A DNA stretch of 64,000 bases from Halichondria panicea (Eukaryota; Porifera; Demospongiae; Suberitida; Halichondriidae): contig NC_087379.1 of assembly GCF_963675165.1 (NCBI RefSeq), positions 5,101,442 to 5,165,441 on the forward strand, read 5' to 3'. This document shows positions 1 through 11,203 of the stretch, one piece after another. How positions within the stretch are numbered: position 1 is the stretch's first letter; the number at the start of each line of letters is the position of its first letter. The notes beneath the pieces were generated by a model. That model worked only from the letters and a program-made list of their open reading frames with translations. It ran no database searches and was not told the origin of the DNA. The position numbers were made by a program, and so were the translations under genes.

Positions 1-90
1 CATGTATGCAAATACAAACTAATTGGGTATAATAGTCAACAGTGGTATAACTTGTCACATAGATTGAATAGTGTATAATAATTAAGTTAA

Positions 91-1038
91 ATGAACTCAA
101 CTGCTCTAAACAATTCTCTGGAGTTTCCTCTTTGGGTGCCACTGACTGCAGTTAATTTACTCCTCTTTCTAGGAGTGCTTCTTCCTACCACACTACTTCT
201 GAATATTTCAGTGCTGGTTGCTTTAATTAAGAGCAAGGTCAAGCACAAGCCACTGCTAGTTCTTTTTGGATATCTTTTGATCGGTGTCTGCATTGACAAA
301 CTAATTGTCTGTGTGGATCAGTGTGTGAACTCACCTGCGTCCATTCGTTACTGTCATTGTACAATATGGACGATAGTTCCATTACAAGCACCAAGAGCAT
401 TCTTCACAGTGTACTCAATTGTAGCTGTGACCTGCCTGAGTGTCGTGCAGCTTCTCACAATGAAAGGGAAGCAAAATGGCTATAAAAGAAGTTTCTTTTT
501 CACAACAATAACAGCTCTTGTAGCTATGTTCTGGACAGTTGTATATACTATCACCAACGGCTTGGCTAGGTATCCACTATTTTGTCATAAATTCTGTTAC
601 GGCTATGATTCTCCGGATCCTGAAGGAAGAAATATTGTTTCAGATTCTTTTATTGCATATTCCTAGTTTTAACGATGACACCTGCCTTTATTGTTACGAT
701 TCTAACTTCGATAGAGACCTTTCGAATATTCAAGAGGAGCTTCATTGTTAGATGTGAAAATAGAATTGAAACATCACTGAATCGACGAATGATATTGTTA
801 CCTGTGCTAATGGCAGTTCTTCTAGTGTGCAATAGCATATACTAAGCATCTTTTCCACACTTTCACGGGTTATATTTTAAAGCAGGCTGGTGTGGAAGAG
901 TTTTATGGTAACTGGGCTATTATCATAGAAAAATATCAGTTTTTTATTCTGGATATGCTGCATAGCTTGTCTTTTCCACTTGTATTCCTCTACCTGTACA
1001 CTAATGTTCGAAAGACATGGAAGAAGCTATTTTTGTGA
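91..1038 (+). pseudogene. 7TM receptor-like (rhodopsin-class-like GPCR) gene with two frameshifts
   Basis: The 191-residue N-terminal reading frame (91-666) has a short extracellular start with possible N-glycosylation sites (NST, NNS) and four hydrophobic helices: about residues 15-45, 50-70, 95-125 and 143-160. A stop ends this frame at 664-666, but the next frame continues through TM5 and a basic third-loop-like stretch (FRIFKRSF) into TM6 (MILLPVLMAVLLV), then stops near 843. The original frame then resumes through a loop into a seventh hydrophobic segment with an SFPLVFLYLY core and a basic tail ending at 1036-1038. The two shifts (about 600-660 and 830-845) compensate each other, which fits one 7TM gene hit by two indels, or sequencing errors. 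No DRY or NPxxY consensus is seen, so the class assignment rests on topology. Ligand unknown. Confidence 0.55.
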
Positions 1039-2373
1039 AAAACGAACAATTATAAGCACTGAACCACATGAATACCATGCAGGTATATATGGTACATAGA
1101 TCTGTTTAATTTGTGCATGTAATACACTGTATGTATAGACAGTATAATTATATTCACACCTTTGTTTAGACCCTTCTGACAATCACATGTATATGTTGTC
1201 ATCTGACATAAAAATACTTTTGACAGACTAGCATGCTGTATTATATCAATTGGAGGATACACATGTATATACAGTGAGTTCAATGAGGATTAAGAGAAGA
1301 GAACGATTCTATGTGGAGTGCCATATGTTATAATTATCCATCAATATTAATAGGGTCGCTGGTATAGGACAATTCTTTACAATGTTGCTTGTCACTCTGC
1401 ATTTATTTGTTCAGTATAATTATGACACAATTAACAGCTAACTGTTAGAGTGAAAAACACTCTTTCATGTAACTTATAGTTTCAACCACTGAAGTATCTA
1501 TGATTCCGACAAATTAATCTTCAATAATAATAATTTTAAGCACATATATAATATCTATTTGAACATTTCAAAGCTAATGTTAAAGCTTGTTCTCCAGTTG
1601 ACACATTGTCAAGTAAATATGATTCCGCTTATACATGTCATGCTCCCGTCTGAGTGAGGTCCACCATAAAGGCTTCTCCCAGTATATATACCGGTGTTCC
1701 CACGGCTCAGCTTCAACTATATGCAAGTCACATGACTCACGTTTCTACGGGCCAGGAGGTTCTCCAGTGGGTTAAACGTAATAATTATGGCAAGATACTT
1801 AATTCGCACCTCCACACACATCTTGCCGTCACCCCACACAGATTTTCTGTCCTCCTCCGAGGGGATCTATCAGAGGTGGCAATATACTATTCTCCTGGTA
1901 CAGCTGCCTCATTATGTGAGATGGAGACCTTGCCAGGCACTTGGCTATTGCATGGAGTGGTTAGAACCTTGTGATGTGATTTTCGAGGCATCTTTGAGGA
2001 GAGAGAGATCAACATTAATTTTAGAGTCAGGGTAATGAGTCGACCCTGTCATTAGGTATATTCGTTAAGGACGGTCACCGAAGGACGTTTGGGGGTGGCG
2101 GGGTGGGAATGCCGATACTGCATGAGGTAGTTAAAGAGCACAACCCACCTCCGTAGGTTCATTGTTGATGATCATGTACACAGAGCTAAAGTCCACTGAT
2201 GCATGGAGCGATCACTGTAAATATGGACACCATGCACTGCACTGAAAGAAAGTCTTCCTAGAAAATGACATTATTTAATAGGTGCACATTGTAATTACAC
2301 AAAACAAAACACAAAACACTATCACATACTAAAACAATTCAATAAAGTAACCATGCATGGATACACACATTAC
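1039..2373. other. Intergenic, no supported gene
   Basis: AT-rich sequence. The short open frames around 1650-2035 on the + strand have no recognisable domain and no convincing splice context. Nothing else is supported. Confidence 0.5.
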
Positions 2374-2584
2374 GGATTTATAAGTGGTATCAAAGTATGG
2401 ACACTTTTTGTCAATGAACTGAGCACGTCTATAGAAAGACGATAGAGGGAATAAATGTCTGGATAAAAACGTAAGTACCCACCCCCTCCAAGAGCCTCAG
2501 GTCACATGCACTTTACCGTCTTTATCTAGACGTGCACAGTTCATTGACAAAAAGTGTCCATACTTTGATACCACTTATAAATCC
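2374..2584. mobile_element. MITE with ~58 bp near-perfect terminal inverted repeats
   Basis: The left arm starts at 2374 (GGATTTATAAGTGGTATCAA...) and is repeated in reverse complement up to 2584, with about one mismatch over ~58 bp. The central ~95 bp is unique and the element has no coding capacity. A diverged relative of the right arm lies at about 2705-2740 (AAGTGTCCATAC followed by TTGATGACACTT), so this family has further degraded members nearby. No clear target-site duplication was identified. Confidence 0.85.
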
Positions 2585-2882
2585 TCCACTTGGCTGGACA
2601 AGACAGCTGCTCAGTGATGTGGGGGTAGCGAGGAGGTCACTCTGGAGACTATAGCGAACTATAATAGGGGACGATCATCAGCCCGTATATAGTTCCTTTA
2701 AATAACAAGAAGTGTCCATACAATTGATGACACTTTAAATTGCGATCAAACTTTTGCTTTCTGGTGATACAACTGAGTACTGGTATTAATCCTGAGTTCT
2801 AATTTGTACATTCATGGTTATATACATCATACACAATGGAAGGGGGAAATTATACATGTGCACTGACAATGACATTAATTTC

Positions 2883-5338
2883 CTATGGCTCCCAGTCCAA
2901 TTGTTTGACATGCTGTAGCACAGTGTCCATGGAGGGTCTGTCCTGAGGGGAGTAAGAGACACAGGCGGTGATTAGTGGGTGAAGCTCCCGCCATACACCT
3001 TCAATACTCGATAGTAGACTAAGAAGTTTTTCAGATTCAGGAAGTGTTCGAGTCACTACTTCACAAGCAAGCACTCCAAAACTGTACACATCGATCTTTG
3101 TCGTTTGTTGTGGTTGTGGTTGAGCAGAATACGGAGCTTGAGGAAATGCCTCAGGAGCAGTACAGAATAGCACCTTCTCCAGGGGTAGTGGCGTAACGAG
3201 CTAGGTTAGCTGATCCAAAATCAGAGAGTTTTGCAAGCCATTTGTTGTTATGTAGAGAGAGAAGGAGGACATTAGCAGAGCTCACATCTCTGTGGATGAT
3301 GGGTTCCCTCTGTCGGTGGAGGTAAACTAGAGCTGAGGAGATGTCTCCAAAGATTCTTCGTTTGTTGGGACCAACACGATTGTCGTCGTAGGCAGAACGT
3401 AGAGAAATATCTAAGAGCTCTGTGATAATTATGGGACCTGTTTGCTCATTTAGGACGGCAGCAACAAAGAGGACAAGGTTAGGATGACGAATCTGAGCCA
3501 TGGTGCGAATCTCACGACGAATTCGATCTAATGTCGTTTGCCGCAAGATTTCAGGGTAAACTTGTTTGACGGCCACTGTTGTTCCTCTGAAGGTTCCCTT
3601 GGCAACGTAGCCCCAGGCCCCCCGGCCAAGAATCTCGTTTTCTCTAATAGACACGTCCTCTGCTGACACCTGCCAAAACTCCACCTCCTGAGGGTTACTA
3701 GAACGATTGGCTGTTGCCACTATTTGTTGGAGGACGTCCAATTGCCCTCTAAGGGTCGCTATCTGCTGCTGGTTCTCTGTGTCAGATCGTTGTCGTTGGT
3801 CATTGGAATGTGTCAACTGTTCGTTAGCTCTTGCCCACTGTTCATTGGCGTGTGTTAGCTGTTGCAGTAGTTGAGTGTTTTCTGGGCTTTTTTCTGCCAT
3901 CTCTCGTCGAAGTTGTTGAACGTCTGAGCGTATTTGTGTGAGCTGTTCGTTAGCTCTTGTTAGTTGTTGTTGAAGTTGATCATTTTCCACAAGTGGGGTT
4001 GAGACAGTTTTAGTGGTATCATCTTGTGAGTTAGTCGATCCAATTCCTTGTCGCAATCTCGCAAAATATGATTGTGTTCCCACTGCTTGAGGTACCGTAA
4101 CCAGTCCCATCTTTTTCAGCCTCTTCTCTAAGTCAGGGTTGTACCTAGACACTGTAGAGGAGTAAACAGATGTGACAGTGTACTAGTAATAGCTTACCCG
4201 TGCAAATCTCTGCCTTGATCTGCGTACACGGTCCATACACGTCCATGACACCCCACATTGGTTGGTCTAGGGGGTAGTCCTTCACAGGTACAGACATTCT
4301 CAATACACCATTCACAAAACAGTGAAACTCTTTCTCCAGCGTTATTATGATTCCTAAAGAATCACCCACTCTCAAATTATGAGTGCTGAAACCAAGCCTA
4401 CAGATTTCTTTGTTCTGTACACGGAGAACAGGGCCGCGAGTATATAGTATATATTTGTACTCCCTTTGCCATCTCAACTCGTCATACTGTGCCAGCTTCA
4501 AGTCCTCTGGGTTCTCTCCAGTGAAACCAATATCCTGTAACGGTGAGTATAATTATTCATTACCTTAGGTAGTAATTATGTATTATAGATATCAACAGGA
4601 GTGCATGAATAGCAGTATCAACTCCCATGCATGCACATTCCATTCCAGACTATTCTCTGTTGACTACACGCTTACACCCTATCAACAGACGCGCTCGTGA
4701 CGTCAGGTGAATTTTCACCATATGTGGTATGCCGCACTCACAGAATAACGTCGCCTGCGTGAGATGATATCAATCTACTGGAGACCACGCCCTTTCTTCT
4801 GAGAAAGGGACTGGCCAGGTGACTATCTGACTCGTACGTCCCAAGATAATGTTTGTAGATCTAATGTAGGGTTATTGTATTGCTGGTATGCATAAATGCT
4901 GTAGCTACACGTGATCGAATCGCAACACAGGAAACCACACCCATTTCCCTCCGTACAATTCAGAGACAAGTCGTTGAGTCATATAGATGAATCTACATGA
5001 AGCTGATAGAAACATAGAAAAAGAGCGTGATCCACAATGATTATGTGACAGCTAGGCAATAGATCAACACACACCAGATGAGCTCTCACCATTCCACCAT
5101 ACCGATCCTCCCCCCTCTGTGTCATAGTGACCTTGAGCATCTGTCCAACAACCATTGGCTCATTCGTGAACACTAGAGCATAGTCTCTATTTCTCACTCT
5201 AGTGGCTACCCTGTTGTTTTCTGTTAGCTCAACATTCTTCCCCGTGTTCCTATGGAAAGTAACGGGAGAGCTGCTCCACTGAACTCTACCGAACAAGACA
5301 CCATCAGCATTTGTCGGAGCACTTGTAATGGTAGCCAT
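2883..5338 (-). CDS. Neuralized-domain (NHR) protein kinase, three exons, one frameshift
   Basis: Exon 1 (5338-5075) starts at ATG 5336-5338. With exon 2 (4534-4198) it encodes a neuralized homology repeat: VTFHRNTGKNVELTENN, YGGMVRAHL joined to DIGFTGENPEDL, and FHCFVNGVL. Intron 1 is 540 bp; intron 2 (4197-4152) is only 46 bp. Exon 3 (4151-2883) encodes a Gln-rich coiled coil (repeated QLTRANEQL-type units) and a protein kinase domain with glycine loop GRGAWG, VAVK lysine, HRDVSSANVLL catalytic loop, DFG, APE and DVYSFGVL. The catalytic residues are all present, so the design is an active kinase with tyrosine-kinase-like/TKL character. Reading breaks just before the APE motif (about 3165-3172): upstream frame ends ...AILYCS-stop, while TAPEAFPQ continues in another frame. 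A 2 bp loss or 1 bp gain explains it. NHR modules bind proteins in known E3 ligases; the role here is inferred to be recruitment. Confidence 0.8.
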
Positions 5339-5757
5339 CCAGCTTCAGTTTTGTTCACCAGCTCTGCCTCCATTAATTACGCCCCCACGTTGTACAGCTC
5401 CTGATGGTATAGATTATAGTCTAGAGTCTACATGTACATGCAATGCAATAGCTTTCCTTGCTGTCTTTGACCTTTCCTCTGCAGTACAATCTCCTGCAAG
5501 AGGGAGGGGAGATAAATCTAGTTTATTCTATACAGAATTCTAGAACACAAATAATTATATACTCTTATTAGATGTTCCGATCCCATCACTAGCTATATAA
5601 ACCAGTGTCAGTATCTATAATGCATGTATATGTATTTCTACTGAGGCTGATGTCAATAGTTCTCTCCATTTACAGGAATTGCTCTATGCATCAGTGCAAG
5701 TACACTTCAGCGTATATACGTGATCATCAACCTACAGACGGGGGTGATGCTGTTTCG

Positions 5758-6060
5758 CTACCTCGGCATCGGAATTCCTACCCCCTCCACCTTGAGATAA
5801 GCCACCCTTGAACCACCAGTACCCTTAAAACCACTTAATGTCATGGTTGACACATGCACAATGATATCCCATACACTGATTGTTCTCTCCTCAAAAATGT
5901 CTTTACTTATAGAGTTCACATATCTCGGTTCTAACTCCTTCAATAGCCTGTACAGAAGTGCATGCCTGGCAAGATATCCCGCTCTTTCCTCTCCCACTAC
6001 CCTTAACTCATTGATGCCGTCCAGCGGATGAAATCCATGGCTCAGGGGAACTTGGTGAGT
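5758..6060 (-). CDS. Possible internal exon of an unrecognised gene
   Basis: On the minus strand an open frame runs from an acceptor-like CAG (6063-6061) through THQVPLSHGFHPLDGINELR and then GEERAGYLARHALLYRLLKE to a stop at 5758. It is amphipathic and charged as real protein would be. No family was recognised, no partner exon was found, and it sits just upstream of the kinase gene on the same strand. It could equally be a chance frame. Confidence 0.2.
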   Translation of the reverse strand, partial: THQVPLSHGFHPLDGINELRVVGEERAGYLARHALLYRLLKELEPRYVNSISKDIFEERTISVWDIIVHVSTMTLSGFKGTGGSRVAYLKVEGVGIPMPR

Positions 6061-6198
6061 CTGTACTATATATATAATAGCTATACAGGCTATAGAGCTA
6101 CGTGCATATAATTAGATGTATGAAAATGTAGGGGTGTACGTTATACACCCTCGTGCTTCAGTGCAATATATGCCATACATCCCTCGTGCCCGTGTTAT

Positions 6199-6880
6199 AA
6201 CTAGTTGATATCCCGAGGGCATAGCAACATAACACTATCATAGTAAACACAATATAAACTGCACAAAAAGATGACAGACAACTCTAGACACAGCTCCATC
6301 TCTTCTCTCTTCTAGACGCCAGTATCTGCAGCGTATAAGATTGGCATGACCGACGAATGGCTTGACACAAAATTGTTGGAGTTCCAACGCTGAAACCATG
6401 CACTGCAAAACAGCCCCACCCCACTTACTGCTGCGAAGAAACAGCCCCACCCCACTACTCAGTGTAACTTCTCCTCGAACAGCCCTCCACGGTGGTCTAT
6501 CCTCGGCATCACAACCAAGCCAAAGAAGCTCGCCTCTACACTGCTGCAAAACAGCTCAAGCCCCCAACAAAAAGAGCCGGTTCTAGTGCTATGGTGAAAC
6601 AGAATTGACATGCATCACGAGGTCAAGGACTATAGGTCTAGGAACACAGAATCTTCCACAAAATGAACCTTGAAACCTGCATAGTTGCAAAGAAGAAGCT
6701 CCAGTCCAGCAGTGCTGAACATTCCTGCAAGGCTGGACTTACTTTGATCTGTTATTTCTCATGATATTATTTTTTCTGTCTATAATGCCAGAGGGGCGTT
6801 TTGTGGTTAGTCATTATGACTACTTTCAGCAGTGCATTATGCTGCATATTGCACTTGGCAACAACGTAGCAACGGGATAT
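6199..6880. repeat. Dispersed ~0.7 kb repeat, copy 1
   Basis: The sequence matches 37143-37891 along its length: the block from CGAGGGCATAGCAACATAAC through ACGCCAGTATCTGCAGCG and GGAGTTCCAACGCTGAAACC to GCAACGGGATATAA is shared. The ends carry the short inverted motif TATATCCCG / CGGGATATA, which suggests a non-autonomous element. Copy 1 has about two units of an internal Cys-codon-rich tandem repeat (TGCTGCGAAGAAACAGCCCC type), while copy 2 has about four. Minus-strand open frames in both copies share the string FCVKPFV, but this looks like conserved repeat sequence and is not convincing as protein. Confidence 0.75.
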
Positions 6881-7750
6881 AATGGTCATATAATTATGAC
6901 TGCATCCATGTATAGTGTACTGCGGCATGCCATTGCATATTGATGGATATATATAGCGTGAGACCAATTAAGTGTTTTATGAAATATACATGCCGGCACA
7001 AGCTCAAGATTACAGATAATTATTGGATAAAAATAATGTGTAGATTCTTATGTTGGTCGGTATTTTGATGAAAGAGTGTACATGTAGTCTGAAATTTAAC
7101 TGTGACTGCCAAATTAAATACAGCACCATGTATATAATAGTTTTGACACGTTGAATCAATAATTATACCCCTCTTCTACGAATGCTTATTCATGGAGAGG
7201 TCCTACGACATTATGCATGGTGATATCATCAGTATGCTACCTACACACCATGGCAACCATTTCCTGACTGGAGGTGATCTCTTTCATCTCCCACTTCTCC
7301 CAACTTATCGTGTAAAATAAAGTTCTATAGTCAATGACTTGAATTTTAGTTTGTGGTTTTACTATACATAGATCTAGATCTCTTCAAAGACATATGTATC
7401 CTACTATCAAGCCAACTGTATATGGTAAAGTCAGAGTGGTAGAGTAGAGTAGATCTATAGTAGGGCCTGGGGAATAGTTGCTATGAATATTGTTTCTATT
7501 GTCATTATACCCCACATGCATGACATATCCACCCCATTTTTGTGCTTCTTTATAAACTGAAACAGGAATTGTGAGTTTCTCAATGTGCATGACATGTCTA
7601 TCTATCTTGCTAGCTATACTATGTTGACCCTGTGTGTGCATGCATGTGTGTACTAGGTATGCATTGCTTTTGTGCATGTTTATAAAACTTTCAATTAGTA
7701 AACACCGGGATTGTCACCAAATAACAAACTTTTAATAGTTTCCCAAAGCC
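6881..7750. other. Intergenic, upstream of TRIM-NHL gene
   Basis: AT-rich spacer with no supported gene. The last few hundred bases are expected to contain the promoter of the downstream TRIM-NHL gene, but no motif could be assigned. Confidence 0.4.
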
Positions 7751-9979
7751 ATGGCAGACAGTGTGACTACGAAAGAAGCCCTCAAGAAACTCAATGCTCA
7801 ACTCGAATGCTCCCTTTGTCTCGACATTTTCAAGCAGCCGAAACTCTTGCCTTGTTTTCACGTGTTTTGCAAATCCCCGTGTCTAGAGAAACTAGTGACC
7901 AAGGATGGATGCTCCCTCACTTGTCCCACCTGTCGACACGTTGTCCCACTGTCAGAGAGGGGAGTGGCTGGACTGCAATCAGACTTCCACATCGACCACT
8001 TGTTTGAAATACAAGATGCTTTCAACAAGGCCGAAGACGACAATGATACGAGCTGTGGCAGCTGTGACGATGGCAAAGCGACTGGGTACTGTAACGACTG
8101 TGGCGACTTTTTGTGTGACATATGTCAAACTGCTCACAAAAGAGTTAAGCTGTCAAGGAATCATGAACTAATATCGCTCGATAAACTCAAAGCTCAAGTG
8201 ACTGGCATTGTTCCCCCCAAGAAGGCCGTCCCCCATTGCTCCAAACACTCAGATAATTCCCTCAAGATATACTGCGATACCTGCTCCACTCTCATTTGCA
8301 CGGACTGCACCATTCGTCTTCACAAAGACCACAACTACGACCTGGTGCCTGATGTGCTGACCAAGCACAAGGAAGAACTTGTTTCCAGTCTCAAGCCAGT
8401 CAAAGAGAAGCTGGACAGTGTACAACGAGCTCTTAAGGACCTTGACGCGAGAGCCAAGGCAATCCACGATCAGAAGGCTGCGATTGAAACCAACATCCAC
8501 AAGGAGATTGACGAACATCATCGACTGTTGGACCAACGAAGGACAGAGCTTATGGGAGAGCTAGAGATGCTGACTCAGCAGAAGCTGAAGGATCTGGCGG
8601 CACAAAGGGACAAAGTGGAGATCACTCAGGTGAAACTGGCCAGCTGTCTGCAGTACGCTGAGGGGGGTCTCAAAACAGGCACAGACGGTGAAGTACTCGA
8701 AATGAAATCTTCAGTTCTCAAGAGAGTCAAACAAATTTCTTCCGAATTCGACCCAAGCGCTATTCAACCAGAGACAAAGGCTGACATGGAACTGATCACC
8801 ATAGGAAAAGAACCTCTCCAACAAGCTTGTCGAGATTTCCTAGAGATTGAACAGTGTGAGTCAGTCAGCTTAGAGAACAGCCACACGACAGGAGATGGTT
8901 TAAAAGGTGCAACTACTAAAGAAACTAAAGCTGTATCCTTTCAAACAATGACTAGAAATAACAGAAAGTTCAACGGCAAACTCGACCTCCAAGCTGAGCT
9001 CGTGCATATCGTGAGCCAAGACAGATTTAAATGTGAAATGATTGTACAACAACATGGTAAACACAAGATCAACTATCGCCCTGTGAAACGAGGAAAGCAT
9101 GAACTACACATCACTGTCAATGGGGACGCAGTACAAGGCAGTCCATTCCCAATAGCTGTAGTCTCATCACCACAGAGCTTCGGCAAGCCTTCCCAAGTTG
9201 TACGAGGTGTGAATAAACCACGAGGCACTGTCTTCAATAGTAAGGGACAGTTGATCATTGTTGAAGATGATGGAGTTACTGTCTCTATATTGACACCAGA
9301 AGGTGAGAAGATACGAACGTTTGGACGGCTGAAAAATGCATATGGAGTGGCTGTGGACAATGATGACAACATGTATGTAGTGGAACGTGACAATCATCGT
9401 TTGAATAAATTCTCATCCGACGGAGAGTTTGTGGCAGCTGTTGGTAGGCAAGGCAGTGGTAACCTTCAGTTTTGTTTCCCACGTGGTATATGTTATAACA
9501 AAAGAGACAACAACCTGTATGTGCCTGATCAGAGTAACCATAGAATACAAGTGCTTTCCACTGAACTGACGTTTGTACGATGTTTCGGTAAACATGGCAA
9601 TCGGAATGGACAATTTACTTACCCAATTTATGCAACATTTGATAGCGCCAACAACCTCTATGTGACTGATAACGGTAAACATCGAGTGCAAGTCTTCACT
9701 GCTGAAGGTCAATTCCTGAGAACCTTCTCACAAAAAGCCAACGGTCAAAAGCTGAGCTTTCCCTATGCCATAGCCATCGACAGCAGTGACACAGTGTACG
9801 TCAGTGAGAAGGGACCATATCATGTGAGTGTGTTCACATCTCAGGGAGCCTACATCACCACGTTTGGTGGGCGAGGAACAGAAGAGGGACAGTTTAATGG
9901 AATTTTCGGACTCTCTATTGATATCAATGACTCTGTTGTTGTGTCTGATAAACATAACAGTCGACTGCAGATATTCTAA
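7751..9979 (+). CDS. TRIM-NHL protein (RING, two B-boxes, coiled coil, filamin, NHL), TRIM2/3/71-like
   Basis: Single intronless frame of 742 residues from ATG 7751 to TAA 9977-9979. Domain order: C3HC4 RING at about 20-66 (CSLCLDIF, CFHVFC, CPTC), B-box 1 at about 100-145 (CGSC, CNDCGDFLCDICQTAH), B-box 2 at about 160-200 (HCSKHSDN, CDTCSTLICTDC, HKDH), a long coiled coil at about 205-305, a filamin/ABP280 repeat at about 385-470 ending GSPFPI, then about six NHL beta-propeller blades to the C-terminus (for example NKPRGTVFNSKGQLIIVEDD and FSYPYAIAIDSSD-like units). Proteins of this layout are RING-type E3 ubiquitin ligases; the NHL propeller binds RNA or protein. All visible zinc ligands are intact. 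Lack of introns suggests an old retrocopy or the single-exon state common in sponge TRIM expansions. Confidence 0.93.
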   Translation: MADSVTTKEALKKLNAQLECSLCLDIFKQPKLLPCFHVFCKSPCLEKLVTKDGCSLTCPTCRHVVPLSERGVAGLQSDFHIDHLFEIQDAFNKAEDDNDTSCGSCDDGKATGYCNDCGDFLCDICQTAHKRVKLSRNHELISLDKLKAQVTGIVPPKKAVPHCSKHSDNSLKIYCDTCSTLICTDCTIRLHKDHNYDLVPDVLTKHKEELVSSLKPVKEKLDSVQRALKDLDARAKAIHDQKAAIETNIHKEIDEHHRLLDQRRTELMGELEMLTQQKLKDLAAQRDKVEITQVKLASCLQYAEGGLKTGTDGEVLEMKSSVLKRVKQISSEFDPSAIQPETKADMELITIGKEPLQQACRDFLEIEQCESVSLENSHTTGDGLKGATTKETKAVSFQTMTRNNRKFNGKLDLQAELVHIVSQDRFKCEMIVQQHGKHKINYRPVKRGKHELHITVNGDAVQGSPFPIAVVSSPQSFGKPSQVVRGVNKPRGTVFNSKGQLIIVEDDGVTVSILTPEGEKIRTFGRLKNAYGVAVDNDDNMYVVERDNHRLNKFSSDGEFVAAVGRQGSGNLQFCFPRGICYNKRDNNLYVPDQSNHRIQVLSTELTFVRCFGKHGNRNGQFTYPIYATFDSANNLYVTDNGKHRVQVFTAEGQFLRTFSQKANGQKLSFPYAIAIDSSDTVYVSEKGPYHVSVFTSQGAYITTFGGRGTEEGQFNGIFGLSIDINDSVVVSDKHNSRLQIF

Positions 9980-10695
9980 TGAGATATATAGTGCAAGCCT
10001 AAAAGTTAATTGTGTGTTTGTACAACTAGCTTTATTATGTAGCGGCTAGGTTAATTAGGTATGTATATTTGTGGTCTAAATAGATTTAGTAATGTGAAAT
10101 CCAATCTTGAACCTTTTTGTCAACTACTGTCTGTTCAGTACACAAAATGTTTGCTTTTTCTCCATTCAAACTCTGACCTTCCAGTCAGAATATCATGTTA
10201 TTATGTTATTACCTTTAAGACTGTGGATGCTAAGAGACGCATAGTGACAGACATTAATTGTCAGTAAAATACCAAAAGGTTCCTATAGATTGCCTTTTAA
10301 CTTTACTGTTGACCCCATAACTATACCATCCAATAGGCATTTTTTGATCTTCAGGAGGCCTTGACAGCTCTTTGGCTACAGACTCTGGTATGATATTCGT
10401 TCACCAAAGTTGACCTGGCGGGGTCAAACAGGATAGGACGAGCGTGTGTAATCACAGATTGATGCTCGTAAAGCACAAACAACAGCATGACTACATGTAT
10501 GCTTCTGCATTCAGTTCTATTATTTATCACTACCTGAGTCAGGGCCTTGTAAGGAGATAAATAGGATGGGCCGGACACAACACGATCATCTGGGACATGT
10601 TGGGAGGTGTTTTATTAAAGCTAGACTAGGGCGATTTGCACATAGCATAACATGCACATCAATATAACTGTTATTTTCTAGTGATCATAATAAAT
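9980..10695. other. Intergenic, TRIM-NHL 3' flank
   Basis: AT-rich spacer including the TRIM-NHL 3' untranslated region. No further feature is supported. Confidence 0.4.
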
Positions 10696-11128
10696 TATGA
10701 GGTGCCGTTTGTGTCAAAACACCGTGTGTAAACCTGCATGTGAAAATCCACTCACTGTATCGGTCTCCCGATTTACTAAATCGGTATCACACTTTACTAA
10801 ATTGGTATCACGCTTTACTAAATCGGCCTCACACTTTAATAAATTGGTCTCACAATTTACTATGTATTTTCCAGAATAATGTCCTTGCTGCGTGTTACTG
10901 TAGCCTTAACCTTTTACCTGCTAGATGCTTTTAAATGCTACAAACGGTGCCCTGCACTGTGCAGCCGCCATCATAAATGTCACAGACGTGACGGCACACA
11001 AAGTTTAATTAGCAAATTGGGATACCGATTTAGTAAAGCGTGAGACCGATACAGTGTGAAGTGGATTTTCATGTACATTATTAAACTAAACATGCAGTTT
11101 TTTTACACATGGTGTTTTGCACCTCATA
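10696..11128. mobile_element. Foldback-type element with tandem units in its inverted arms
   Basis: The left end (TATGAGGTGC... at 10696) and the right end (...GCACCTCATA at 11128) are inverted copies of each other over roughly 120-160 bp with small gaps. Shared blocks include AAAACACCRTGTGTAAA, CATGAAAATCCACT and CACTGTATCGGTCTC. The inner part of the left arm (about 10765-10862) is a tandem array of ~20 bp units of the form TTTACTAAATYGGTMTCAC, partly mirrored at 11010-11060. No coding capacity. Related units (AAATTGAATTGGTATCACT) occur twice at 34312-34345. Confidence 0.8.
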
Positions 11129-11203
11129 TATCATTGTGTTCGGCAAATCTTTTTTAAGATTATTTTCTAACTAACCTCTGGCTCACCCTCCCCCTATTAC
11201 CAC

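Noticed and set aside
1654-2035. Two overlapping plus-strand frames of 106 and 82 aa
   Set aside because: No recognisable motif, no splice context, and they overlap in different frames.
9073-9397. Long minus-strand open frames opposite the TRIM-NHL gene
   Set aside because: Shadows of the strongly coding plus strand with no domain or codon evidence.
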